DNA of 64,000 nucleotides from Gemmobacter fulvus (GTDB lineage: Bacteria > Pseudomonadota > Alphaproteobacteria > Rhodobacterales > Rhodobacteraceae). The position numbers were made by a program, and so were the translations under genes. Each line of letters begins with the position of its first letter. Within the stretch, counting starts at the first letter, position 1. Shown piece by piece: positions 36,037 through 43,714 of this stretch. The stretch lies in assembly GCF_018798885.1 (NCBI RefSeq), contig NZ_CP076361.1, forward strand, positions 1,302,001 through 1,366,000. The letters run 5' to 3'. The notes beneath the pieces are model-generated. The model saw nothing but the letters and a program-made list of their open reading frames with translations. It was not told the origin of the DNA and did not search any database.

Positions 36037-36666
36037 ATGCGCCGCCATTTCCTGTGCCTTGCCGCTGTTGCGGCGCTGTCTGCCTGCGGGGCGGCAGAAC
36101 CGCTCTGGGCACCGCAAGAGGCGGTCAATGCCGCGCGTTATGTGCATCCCGGCCCGCCCGCGATCACCTTGTTCACCGTGATCAGCAACCGCAACGGTTC
36201 GGGCGTGCATTCGGGGCTGATGATCAACGGCTCGCAGCGCATCATGTTCGACCCGGCCGGAAGCTGGCAATTGCCGCGCCTGGCCGAACGCAATGACGTG
36301 CATTTCGGCATCACCGACAAGATGGTCGATTTCTACATCGACTATCATGCGCGTGAGACGTTCCATATGGTCGAGCAGACCAAGATCGTCTCGCCCGAGG
36401 TGGCCGAACTGGTGCTGCAACGCGCCATGGCGTATGGCGCGGTGGCCAAGGCCAATTGCACCAACTCGATCTCCGACATTCTGGCAGGCGTGCCCGGCTT
36501 TGAAACCCTGCCGCAGACCTATTTCCCGAAGAAATACATGGAAGCCTTCCGCACCCTGCCCGGTGTGACCGAACGCAAAATCACCGATGACGATGCCGAT
36601 GACAATCACGGCGTGCTTCTGGTGCAGAAGGGCGATCCGCGACTGGACGAACAGCCGCCGCTCTGA
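36037..36666 (+). CDS. Putative lipoprotein, possible permuted papain-fold enzyme
   Basis: 209 aa. Signal peptide with lipobox ALSAC (Cys17). GSGVHSGLMING with an early His and ANCTNSISD with a Cys about 85 residues later resemble the His/Cys order of permuted NlpC/P60-like (YiiX-type) hydrolases, and MFDPAGSW follows the histidine as in that group. This is an inference from spacing; the protein could also be a non-enzymatic lipoprotein. GAGGAG precedes the ATG. Confidence 0.7.
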   Translation: MRRHFLCLAAVAALSACGAAEPLWAPQEAVNAARYVHPGPPAITLFTVISNRNGSGVHSGLMINGSQRIMFDPAGSWQLPRLAERNDVHFGITDKMVDFYIDYHARETFHMVEQTKIVSPEVAELVLQRAMAYGAVAKANCTNSISDILAGVPGFETLPQTYFPKKYMEAFRTLPGVTERKITDDDADDNHGVLLVQKGDPRLDEQPPL

Positions 36667-37008
36667 TCAGCCGATCAACAGCGGCAAGCCGAACAGGGTG
36701 ATGGCCCCCGCCGCAATCGCGGCGAGGGTGTTGCGTGTCACAACCCCCACCAGCACCGTGGCGCAGGCCGCCGCAAGGCGCGCGGCATCGGTCTCGCCGC
36801 CGGTTGCGGCAGGCCAGAGCGTTGCGGGCGCAACAAGGCCCGGGATCACCGCCATCGGCGTATAACGCAGCAGTTTCAGCACGATAGGCGGCAGATTGCG
36901 ATTGCCGATCAGGCCCAGAAACGAAAAGCGCAGCAGAAACGTGCCCAGGCCAAGGCCAAAGATCACTGTCCAGAGTTGCCATTTCGTTGCGATCATCTCG
37001 GGGATCAT
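36667..37008 (-). CDS. AzlD-type branched-chain amino acid exporter subunit
   Basis: 113 aa with four hydrophobic segments; FGLGLGTFLLRFSFLGLIGN and LLRYTPMAVIPGLVAPATL match AzlD. It forms the small partner of AzlC. Three bases after azlC. Confidence 0.92.
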   Translation of the reverse strand: MIPEMIATKWQLWTVIFGLGLGTFLLRFSFLGLIGNRNLPPIVLKLLRYTPMAVIPGLVAPATLWPAATGGETDAARLAAACATVLVGVVTRNTLAAIAAGAITLFGLPLLIG

Positions 37009-37011
37009 GGC

Positions 37012-37710
37012 TCAGGCCTTTTCCGTCAGCGTTTCAACAAGCGCGCCCGTGGCCATCGCCGCCGCCGCCGCCACCAGCAGACCGCTGGAATAGGGCATCC
37101 ACCACAGCGCCAGCGTGACGCCGACCGAGACCGCCGCCGCCGCCATATGCGCCGAGGTGCGCAGCATCGGCGCGATCATGGCCAGAAAGGCGATGGGGAC
37201 CGCGAAATCCAGCGCATATTCCGGCGGAATGGCCCGCCCGAAGGTCGCCCCCGCCCAGGTTGCCACATACCAGAGCGGGCAAACCGGCACGACCGCGCCA
37301 AAGAAAAACGCAAGCTTTTCGGGCAGACTTTGTTGCGGGTTCCGCTCAAACTCTGCCGCCGCCGCGACATAACTCTGATCCACCAGAAAGTAGGAGATCA
37401 GCGCCCGCTGCCACAGCTTTGACGCGCCCAGATGCGGGGTCAGCGCGGCGGAATACATCGCCATGCGCAGATTGACCGCCGTGGCCGTCAGGATCACGAT
37501 CAGCAACGGCGCCCCGTCCTGCATCAGCTGCACGGCGGCGAACTGCGCCGCCCCCGCGATGACGATGACGGAAAACGCCATGGTTTCCGCAACGCTCATG
37601 CCCGCGTTGGTGGCCACAACGCCGAACAGCGCGCCGAACGGCAGAATGACAATCGCAAAGGGCAGCGAGGCGAGATTGCCGCGCAAAAAGGCGGCACGGG
37701 TCAGGGACAT
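37012..37710 (-). CDS. AzlC-family branched-chain amino acid permease
   Basis: 232 aa, seven or so membrane helices. LPFGALFGVVATNAGMS and IVIAGAAQFAAVQLM are the AzlC signature. With AzlD it exports leucine, isoleucine and valine or their analogues. Two-gene operon with azlD. Confidence 0.93.
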   Translation of the reverse strand: MSLTRAAFLRGNLASLPFAIVILPFGALFGVVATNAGMSVAETMAFSVIVIAGAAQFAAVQLMQDGAPLLIVILTATAVNLRMAMYSAALTPHLGASKLWQRALISYFLVDQSYVAAAAEFERNPQQSLPEKLAFFFGAVVPVCPLWYVATWAGATFGRAIPPEYALDFAVPIAFLAMIAPMLRTSAHMAAAAVSVGVTLALWWMPYSSGLLVAAAAAMATGALVETLTEKA

Positions 37711-37803
37711 GGACTGCTCCGGCAGGGGAAGGGTGTTCCGGCTTTACGGACGGGCCTGCAAGGCTTAGGCCTTTGACACGGGGGATGCAATCAGGAGCGG
37801 TGC

Positions 37804-38400
37804 GTGCAGATCTTCGGAGTGATCCTTGCCGGCGGTGCGGGGCGGCGCATGGGCGGGGCGGATGGCACGGGGGCCGACAAGGCGCTGCTGCGACTGGCCG
37901 GGCAGCCCCTTGTGCTGAATGCGCGCGACCGGCTTGAGCCGCAGGTGGCGGCGCTGGCGATTTCGGCCAATGGCGATCCGGCGCGTTTTGCCTTTACCGG
38001 CCTGCCGGTGCTGGCAGATGACGTGTCGCAAGGCCCGCTGTCCGGCGTTCTGACCGCGCTGGACTGGGCGGCGGCGCAGGGCGCGGATGCGGTGGTCTCT
38101 GTCGCGGTCGACACGCCGTTCTTTCCCGGTGATCTGGTGCCGCGCCTTTGGCTGGCGGGCAATGGCGCGCTGGCGGTGGCGGAATGTGGCGGGCGTCAGC
38201 ACCCGACCTTCGCCTTGTGGCCGGTGGCGCTGCGCGATGATCTGCGGGCATGGCTGGCAGAGGGGCAGGCCCGGCTGATGGCCTTTGCGGCGCGCCACGC
38301 GGCGGCGCAGGCGGTGTTTCCAACCGGCACCCCGGATCCTTTCAGCAATATCAACACGCCCGCCGATCTGGCGCAGGCCGAAGCGGCCCTGCGCGCATGA
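37804..38400 (+). CDS. mobA: Molybdenum cofactor guanylyltransferase
   Basis: 198 aa from GTG 37804 with AGGAG six bases upstream. Nucleotidyltransferase start [30 protein letters not shown] and the metal-binding VAVDTPFFP. MobA attaches GMP to molybdopterin to form MGD. First of three genes joined by ATGA overlaps. The moaD-moaE pair lies 24 kb away. Confidence 0.93.
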   Translation: MQIFGVILAGGAGRRMGGADGTGADKALLRLAGQPLVLNARDRLEPQVAALAISANGDPARFAFTGLPVLADDVSQGPLSGVLTALDWAAAQGADAVVSVAVDTPFFPGDLVPRLWLAGNGALAVAECGGRQHPTFALWPVALRDDLRAWLAEGQARLMAFAARHAAAQAVFPTGTPDPFSNINTPADLAQAEAALRA

Positions 38401-39245
38401 CCCCCTTCCCCCATATCGCGGTGGTGGATTGGTCGGCGGCGTCACAGCCCTCGCCCGCGCGCGAAGCGGCCGATGCGATCTGGATCGGCATCTGTGGCCC
38501 CGACGGCGAAACCACGCAGTATCACCGCACCCGCGCCGGGGCCGAAGCGGCTCTTACGGCCCTTTGCGCAACCGGGCGCTGGTTGATCGGCTTTGATTTT
38601 CCGATGGGCTATCCAGCCGGTTTTGCCGCGCGCCTGACGGGCCACGCTGCGGCAAGCGCGGTCTGGCACTGGCTGGCAGACCAGATCAGTGATGGCCCGG
38701 ACAACCGCAACAACCGCTTTGCCATTGCCGCCGCGATCAACCGGCAGTTTGGCGGCGGCCCGTTCTGGGGCCGTCCGGCAACGCTGGACCTGCCCGACCT
38801 GCCGCCGCGCAAGACGGTCGATTACGCGCGGCTCGGCCTGCCGGAACGGCGTCGGGTGGAACAGGCGGTGCCACGGGCACAGCCGGTGTGGAAGCTGTTC
38901 ACCACCGGCTCTGTCGGATCGCAAAGCCTGATGGGCCTGCCGATGATCGCACGTCTGGCCCCCCGGCCGGGGATCAGCGTCTGGCCGTTTCACCCCCCGG
39001 CCCGTGTGGTGCTGACCGAAGTCTATCCATCACTGCTGGGCCACCGCATTACCGAGGCGATGGCACAGGGAGAAACGATCAAGGACCGCGCACAGGTGCG
39101 GCTTCTGGCGCGCGCGCTGTGGCAGCTGTCACACTCCGGGCAGCTGGCCGCCCTGCTGGCCGATGCCCCTGATTCTGTCTGTCAGGAAGAGGGCTGGATC
39201 CTCGGCGCAGGCCATGCCGCCGCCTTGCAACGGGCCGCCGCATGA
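38397..39245 (+). CDS. Uncharacterised protein coupled to mobA (possible RNase H-like fold)
   Basis: 282 aa, ATG overlapping the mobA stop (ATGA). IAVVDWSAAS near the N-terminus and LIGFDFPMGYPAGF put aspartates where RNase H-like/DUF429-type folds keep them. VWKLFTTGSVGSQSLMGLP and FHPPARVVLTEVYPS are further recognisable blocks. I recall similar genes in relatives being labelled molybdopterin-guanine dinucleotide synthesis, which rests on neighbourhood only. Conserved coupling with mobA suggests a cofactor-related role. Confidence 0.7.
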   Translation: MTPFPHIAVVDWSAASQPSPAREAADAIWIGICGPDGETTQYHRTRAGAEAALTALCATGRWLIGFDFPMGYPAGFAARLTGHAAASAVWHWLADQISDGPDNRNNRFAIAAAINRQFGGGPFWGRPATLDLPDLPPRKTVDYARLGLPERRRVEQAVPRAQPVWKLFTTGSVGSQSLMGLPMIARLAPRPGISVWPFHPPARVVLTEVYPSLLGHRITEAMAQGETIKDRAQVRLLARALWQLSHSGQLAALLADAPDSVCQEEGWILGAGHAAALQRAAA

Positions 39246-39844
39246 ATGTGACCCTGCATCTGGGCCTGCCCAACTCTCACCGCAAGACTGCCGCATTGCT
39301 GTATTGGGAGGCCTTCGGCGGCAAGCTGGGCCGTGTCATGGGCCCCGAGGCCAAGGCGCTCGCCTATCTGGAACGCGTGATCCAGGCCGACCATGTGATC
39401 ATCGCGCTGGAGGGCGAGGCCATGATCGGCATGGCCGGGTTCAAGACCCCAAATGGCGCATTTGCCGACGGCGGCTGGAAAGACATGAGGCAAATTTATG
39501 GCACAATTGGCGCAATCTGGCGCTTAGGACTTCTCGCACTACTCAACCGGGAGGTTGATAACCACCGCTTTCTGGTGGATGGCATCTGCGTCTCACACAA
39601 CCATCGCGGGCATGGTGTGGGGGCCGCATTGGTGCAAGCCCTGTGCGCCGAAGCCGCCGCGCGCGGCTATTCCGTCGTGCGGCTGGAGGTGATCGACACC
39701 AACCTGCGCGCGCGAAAACTATATGAAAGATTAGGGTTTACGGTGTTGCGGCGCGATGAACTGGGCATTTTGCGCCATGCGTTCGGCTTTGCATCCGCCA
39801 CAACGATGATCCGCGAGCTGGATCAGACCGACGGCGCGGATTAG
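39242..39844 (+). CDS. GNAT-family N-acetyltransferase
   Basis: 200 aa. Acetyl-CoA binding motif A: VDGICVSHNHRGHGVGAALVQALC; later RLEVIDTNLRARKLYERLGF. It is coupled to the preceding gene (ATGA). The sequence between 39490 and 39740 is a little more AT-rich than its neighbours. Substrate unknown. Confidence 0.88.
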   Translation: MNVTLHLGLPNSHRKTAALLYWEAFGGKLGRVMGPEAKALAYLERVIQADHVIIALEGEAMIGMAGFKTPNGAFADGGWKDMRQIYGTIGAIWRLGLLALLNREVDNHRFLVDGICVSHNHRGHGVGAALVQALCAEAAARGYSVVRLEVIDTNLRARKLYERLGFTVLRRDELGILRHAFGFASATTMIRELDQTDGAD

Positions 39845-39954
39845 ACGCCGCCAACCAGTTTCAGATACATCAAGGCCATCAGCCCCATCATCAGCGCGAG
39901 GCGCTGGGGTTGCGGTTGCAGCCGGTCTTGCGGGATGTCGAGCCAATGTTCCAT
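39841..39954 (-). CDS. Small single-helix hypothetical protein
   Basis: 37 aa starting MEHWLDIPQDRLQPQPQRLA and ending in a short hydrophobic stretch (LMMGLMALMYLKLVGGV). Third codon positions are nearly all G or C, like real genes here. The stop overlaps the GNAT stop by three bases. The CtrA-type box at 39989-40003 lies 35 bases upstream. The ribosome site is weak. Not a known family. Confidence 0.45.
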   Translation of the reverse strand: MEHWLDIPQDRLQPQPQRLALMMGLMALMYLKLVGGV

Positions 39955-39988
39955 AGGCCGCTTTTACAACACAATTTGACCTTAATGG

Positions 39989-40003
39989 TTAAGTTTCTGT
40001 TAA
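39989..40003. promoter_or_regulatory. CtrA-type binding site TTAA-N7-TTAA
   Basis: TTAAGTTTCTGTTAA matches the full CtrA consensus exactly; an additional TTAA half site lies at 39982-39985. The box stands between the small minus-strand ORF and pheT (start 40149) in a distinctly AT-rich patch (39961-40010). Confidence 0.6.
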
Positions 40004-40148
40004 TAACTTCCGCAACAGCCCGTTTCCCGGTTGGAAACTGCGCTGCCCCAAAGCGCCCCCGAACCAGCCCGCCCTGCCCTTCCCCTTTCCGCCCCGATGC
40101 GCTAAGGCCAAGGCGCTGACTGCTGCTGCAATTCCCGAGGGCCATGCC

Positions 40149-42566
40149 ATGAAATTCACCCTGTCCTGGTTGAAGGATCATCTCGATACCACCGCACCGC
40201 TGGACGAGATCCTCTATGCACTGACCGACCTTGGCCACGAGGTCGAAGAGGTGCAGAACCCCGAGGACAGCCTGGGTGCCTTTCGCATCTGTCGGGTGAT
40301 CGAAGCGGTGCAGCACCCCAATGCCGACCGGCTGCGCGTCTGCCGCGTGGCAACCTGGCCGAACGGGCCGGATGGCGCGATGGAAGAAATTCAGGTGGTC
40401 TGCGGCGCGCCCAATGCCCGCACCGGGCTGGTGGGTGTGTTCGCCCCCACCGGCACCCATGTGCCCGGAACCGGGGTCGACTTGAAACCCGGCAATATCC
40501 GCGGCGTCGACAGCAACGGCATGCTCTGCTCGGAACGCGAGCTGGAGCTGTCAGACGATCACAACGGCATCATTGATCTGCCCGAAGATGCGCCGGTGGG
40601 CGTGCGCTTCATTGACTACAAGGGTCTGAATGACCCGATGATCTATGTGAAGATCACCCCTAACCGCCCCGATGGTCTGGGCGTGCGCGGTCTGGCCCGC
40701 GATCTGGCAGCGCGCGGTCTTGGCACACTGAAACCGCTGGAAGTGCCGCAGATCACCGCCGCCTTCCCGGCACCGATCAAGGTGACAATCGACCCGGCGC
40801 TCAAGACCAAGGGCTGCCCGGTTTTCGCAGGCCGGGTGATCCGGGGCGTGAAGAACGGCCCCTCGCCGGACTGGCTGGCCGCGCGGCTGAAAGCCATCGG
40901 CCTGCGCCCGATTTCCACGCTGGTGGACATCACCAACTACTTCACCTTCGGGCTCAACCGCCCGCTGCATGTGTTCGACATGGCCAAGGTGCAGGGCGAT
41001 CTGCGCATTCATCCGGCCGAAGGCGGCGAAACGCTGCTGGCGCTGGATGGCAAGACCTATACGCTCGCCCCCGGCATGATGCTGATCTCGGATGATACCG
41101 GGCCGGAAAGCTTGGCTGGCATCATGGGTGGCGAGACGACCGGCTGTGACGAAACCACCGTGGATGTGTTCCTGGAATCCGCCTTCTGGGATCCGATCAC
41201 CATTGCCACCACGGGCCGCGCCCTGCGGATCAATTCCGATGCGCGCTACCGCTTTGAACGCGGCGTCGATCCGGCCTTCACCCTGCCGGGGCTGGATCTG
41301 GCAACGCAGATGGTGCTGGAGCTGTGCGGCGGCGAAGCCTCCGATCTGGTGGTGGATGGCACCGTGCCCGACACGACGCGCAGCTACACGCTCGATCCCG
41401 CGCGTGTGGTCAGCCTCGTCGGCATGGACATCCCCGAAGCCGAGCAACGCGCCACCCTTGCGGCACTGGGCTTCACACTGGAGGGCAATCAGGTGACACC
41501 GCCGACCTGGCGCCCCGATGTGCTGGGCAGCGCCGATCTGGTGGAAGAGGTGGCCCGCGTCGCATCGCTGTCGAAATTGGTCGGCAAACCGATGGCCCGC
41601 GCGCTGCCGGGCGTGCCGCGCCCGATCCTGACGCCGCTGCAAACCCGCGAAAGGGCGGCGCGGCGGCAGATTGCGGCGCTGGGATACAATGAATGTGTCA
41701 CCTACAGCTTCATCGACCAGACCGCCGCCACCCTGTTCGGCGGCGGCAGTGATGCTGTGCGCATCGACAATCCGATCTCGTCGGAAATGTCGCATCTGCG
41801 CCCCGATCTGCTGCCCGGCCTGCTGCGCGCCGCGGCCCGCAATCAGGCACGCGGCTTTGCCGATCTCGCCCTGTTCGAGGTCGGCCCGGTCTTTGTCGGC
41901 GGCGAGCCGGGCGAACAGGCGCTGCAAGCCACCGGCCTGCTGATCGGCGCCTCTGCCGCGCGCGATCCCTATGGCTCGCGCCGCCCTGTCGATCTGTTCG
42001 ACGCCAAGGCCGATGCCGAAGCGGTGCTGGCCGCCCTCGGCGCCCCCGCCAAAGTGCAGATCACCCGCAAGGTCGCGGGCTGGTGGCATCCCGGCCGGTC
42101 GGGCGTGATCGGCCTCGGGCCGAATGTCATGGCCAGCTTTGGCGAGGTTCACCCGCGCGTTCTGGCAGCGCTGGATGTGAAAGGCCCGGCCGTGGCCTTC
42201 ACTGTGCTTGTCGCCAATGTGCCGATGCCCAAGGTGAAAACCCCGACGCGCCCCGCGCTGACCCTGTCGGATCTGCAAGCGGTGGACCGCGATTTCTCCT
42301 TTGTCGTGGATGCCCAGGTCGAAGCTCTGACTCTGGTCAACGCAGCCCAGGGCGCGGACAAGGCGCTGATCGCCGCCGTGCGGGTGTTCGATCAGTTTAC
42401 CGGCGACAAGGCCGAGGCGCAGATGGGTGTCGGCAAGAAATCCATCGCCATCACCCTGCGCCTGCAACCGCAGGACAAGACGCTGACCGAGGCCGAGATC
42501 GAGGCCGTGTCCGCCAAGGTGGTCGAAAAGGTCAGCAAGGCCACCGGCGGCAGCCTGCGCAAATAA
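40149..42566 (+). CDS. pheT: Phenylalanine-tRNA ligase beta subunit
   Basis: 805 aa, full length. The N-terminal tRNA-binding domain shows ADRLRVCRVATW and VVCGAPNAR; the B3/B4 editing region, B5 domain and the C-terminal anticodon-binding (FDX-ACB) domain (LTLSDLQAVDRDFSFVVD) follow. With PheS it charges tRNA-Phe. pheS is not in the window, so the two subunits are unlinked or at least not adjacent upstream. A hairpin follows the stop. Confidence 0.97.
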   Translation: MKFTLSWLKDHLDTTAPLDEILYALTDLGHEVEEVQNPEDSLGAFRICRVIEAVQHPNADRLRVCRVATWPNGPDGAMEEIQVVCGAPNARTGLVGVFAPTGTHVPGTGVDLKPGNIRGVDSNGMLCSERELELSDDHNGIIDLPEDAPVGVRFIDYKGLNDPMIYVKITPNRPDGLGVRGLARDLAARGLGTLKPLEVPQITAAFPAPIKVTIDPALKTKGCPVFAGRVIRGVKNGPSPDWLAARLKAIGLRPISTLVDITNYFTFGLNRPLHVFDMAKVQGDLRIHPAEGGETLLALDGKTYTLAPGMMLISDDTGPESLAGIMGGETTGCDETTVDVFLESAFWDPITIATTGRALRINSDARYRFERGVDPAFTLPGLDLATQMVLELCGGEASDLVVDGTVPDTTRSYTLDPARVVSLVGMDIPEAEQRATLAALGFTLEGNQVTPPTWRPDVLGSADLVEEVARVASLSKLVGKPMARALPGVPRPILTPLQTRERAARRQIAALGYNECVTYSFIDQTAATLFGGGSDAVRIDNPISSEMSHLRPDLLPGLLRAAARNQARGFADLALFEVGPVFVGGEPGEQALQATGLLIGASAARDPYGSRRPVDLFDAKADAEAVLAALGAPAKVQITRKVAGWWHPGRSGVIGLGPNVMASFGEVHPRVLAALDVKGPAVAFTVLVANVPMPKVKTPTRPALTLSDLQAVDRDFSFVVDAQVEALTLVNAAQGADKALIAAVRVFDQFTGDKAEAQMGVGKKSIAITLRLQPQDKTLTEAEIEAVSAKVVEKVSKATGGSLRK

Positions 42567-42571
42567 GCAAA

Positions 42572-42591
42572 GGGGGGCGACAGCGCCCCCC
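42572..42591 (+). terminator. Hairpin after pheT
   Basis: GGGGGGCG (42572-42579) and CGCCCCCC (42584-42591) with loop ACAG, six bases after the stop; the T-run is poor (TCATCCGTT). Confidence 0.6.
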
Positions 42592-42623
42592 TCATCCGTT
42601 GCCCATCCGGCAAGGTCACGGTT

Positions 42624-42678
42624 TGAGTATTTGGACAAAATGCAAATCCCTGCAACTTGCACTTTGTTCAAATACTCA
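42624..42678. repeat. Inverted pair of the AT-rich 22-mer element
   Basis: Arm one (42624-42645) starts TGAGTATTTGGACAAAAT; arm two (42657-42678) is its reverse complement with two mismatches. The 11-base spacer makes a 22-bp imperfect hairpin. A third copy lies at 1997-2018. Both places are gaps between convergent genes. Confidence 0.75.
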
Positions 42679-42779
42679 TCTGCAAGCAGCCGCCGCACCA
42701 CATTCTGACATAAGCGCCAAGGCCGCCGCTGCGGCCGCGTTTGCCGGGGGCTCGATGCCCACGGCAAACGCTTCCCGTC

Positions 42780-43436
42780 TCAGGGTTTGCGCCCGAACAT
42801 CCGCCCCCAGAAGCCACGCGCCTTGTCGCGCGCAGCATCGGCGCGGGCATCCACCGCATCCAGTGTATTGTTCAGATCATCCACTGCAGGGTCGATCATC
42901 CGCTCGCGGAATTGCAGCCACATGCGCCGCAGCATCAACAGCGCCAGCCCCAGCATGCCCAGCACGATGATGCTCACCCAGGGGATCAGCCGCACATCCG
43001 GCCCTTCGACCGCACGCACTTTTACCGCGTTGGGGTAAATCGAGAAAATCGGCATACGCCAGCCATAATGGGTCACGGCAACCCATTGCGGTGTCTCTTT
43101 CGGGCTTTCAAGGTTCTTCGCCTCGGCCTGAAGGTTGGAACTGTCATATTTGAAATAGGGCGGCCAGATCCAGCCGGTATCCTCGTTGCGATAGACCATC
43201 ACGTCACCATCGGGAAACACCGCCTCGATGAACCGGATATCCCGACGGTCCACCGTCGTTGTTGTGGTGCCGCTGTCGGGCGAGGCGTAAAAGATGGAAT
43301 TCGCCCCCACCTCGGTCAGCCGGTTATAGGTGCCGGTGATCCGCACGATATCGCGCTGCGGCAGGGTATAGTGCAGGAAGGCCAGCACCACCGCCAACAC
43401 TGTCAGCCGGATACCCCATTTGATATAGGTCCACAT
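42780..43436 (-). CDS. DUF1523 membrane protein
   Basis: 218 aa. One membrane helix at about 6-25 and a second at about 149-171, with an extracytoplasmic domain between containing DIVRITGTYNRLTE, RRDIRFIEAVFPDGDVMVYRNEDTG (in two parts) and THYGWRMPIFSIYPN. This matches DUF1523. The cytoplasmic tail has a helical stretch (LNNTLDAVDARADAARDKA). Last gene of the six-gene AAA operon, GAGGAG before the ATG, 11 bases after its predecessor. Confidence 0.85.
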   Translation of the reverse strand: MWTYIKWGIRLTVLAVVLAFLHYTLPQRDIVRITGTYNRLTEVGANSIFYASPDSGTTTTTVDRRDIRFIEAVFPDGDVMVYRNEDTGWIWPPYFKYDSSNLQAEAKNLESPKETPQWVAVTHYGWRMPIFSIYPNAVKVRAVEGPDVRLIPWVSIIVLGMLGLALLMLRRMWLQFRERMIDPAVDDLNNTLDAVDARADAARDKARGFWGRMFGRKP

Positions 43437-43447
43437 CGGGACACTCC

Positions 43448-43714
43448 TCAGTCGTAATTCACAAAATAGATCGTCACAGCGATTGCCGTCATCGGCAGGA
43501 TGTAAACAAGCCAGATCAGTTTCAGTTTCAGGCTTTTTCCGTAATCGCGCATCCCTGCTTCGATATAGGCATCCCGCGGCCCCTCCACACCCCCGGCATC
43601 ATAGCGTTTTTCCAGTGCCTCGCGGCGGGTCGAGCGGAAATAGATGCGCAGCAACCAATAAAGCAATGTCAGCAGCACAAAGGCCAGCGCCCAGGCCCGC
43701 AGGATCGCAATCAT
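43448..43714 (-). CDS. Small two-helix membrane protein of the AAA operon
   Basis: 88 aa from ATG 43714, which overlaps the preceding stop (ATGA). Helix one (ILRAWALAFVLLTLLYWLL) and helix two (LIWLVYILPMTAIAVTIYF) flank a charged cytoplasmic or periplasmic loop (RSTRREALEKRYDAGGVEGP). No family recognised. Membrane partner candidate of the AAA system. Confidence 0.8.
   Translation of the reverse strand: MIAILRAWALAFVLLTLLYWLLRIYFRSTRREALEKRYDAGGVEGPRDAYIEAGMRDYGKSLKLKLIWLVYILPMTAIAVTIYFVNYD

Noticed and set aside
40551-42767. 738-codon open frame on minus opposite pheT
   Set aside because: A consequence of GC-rich codon bias; no domain, wrong composition (many His, Gln, Arg) and pheT on plus is certain.
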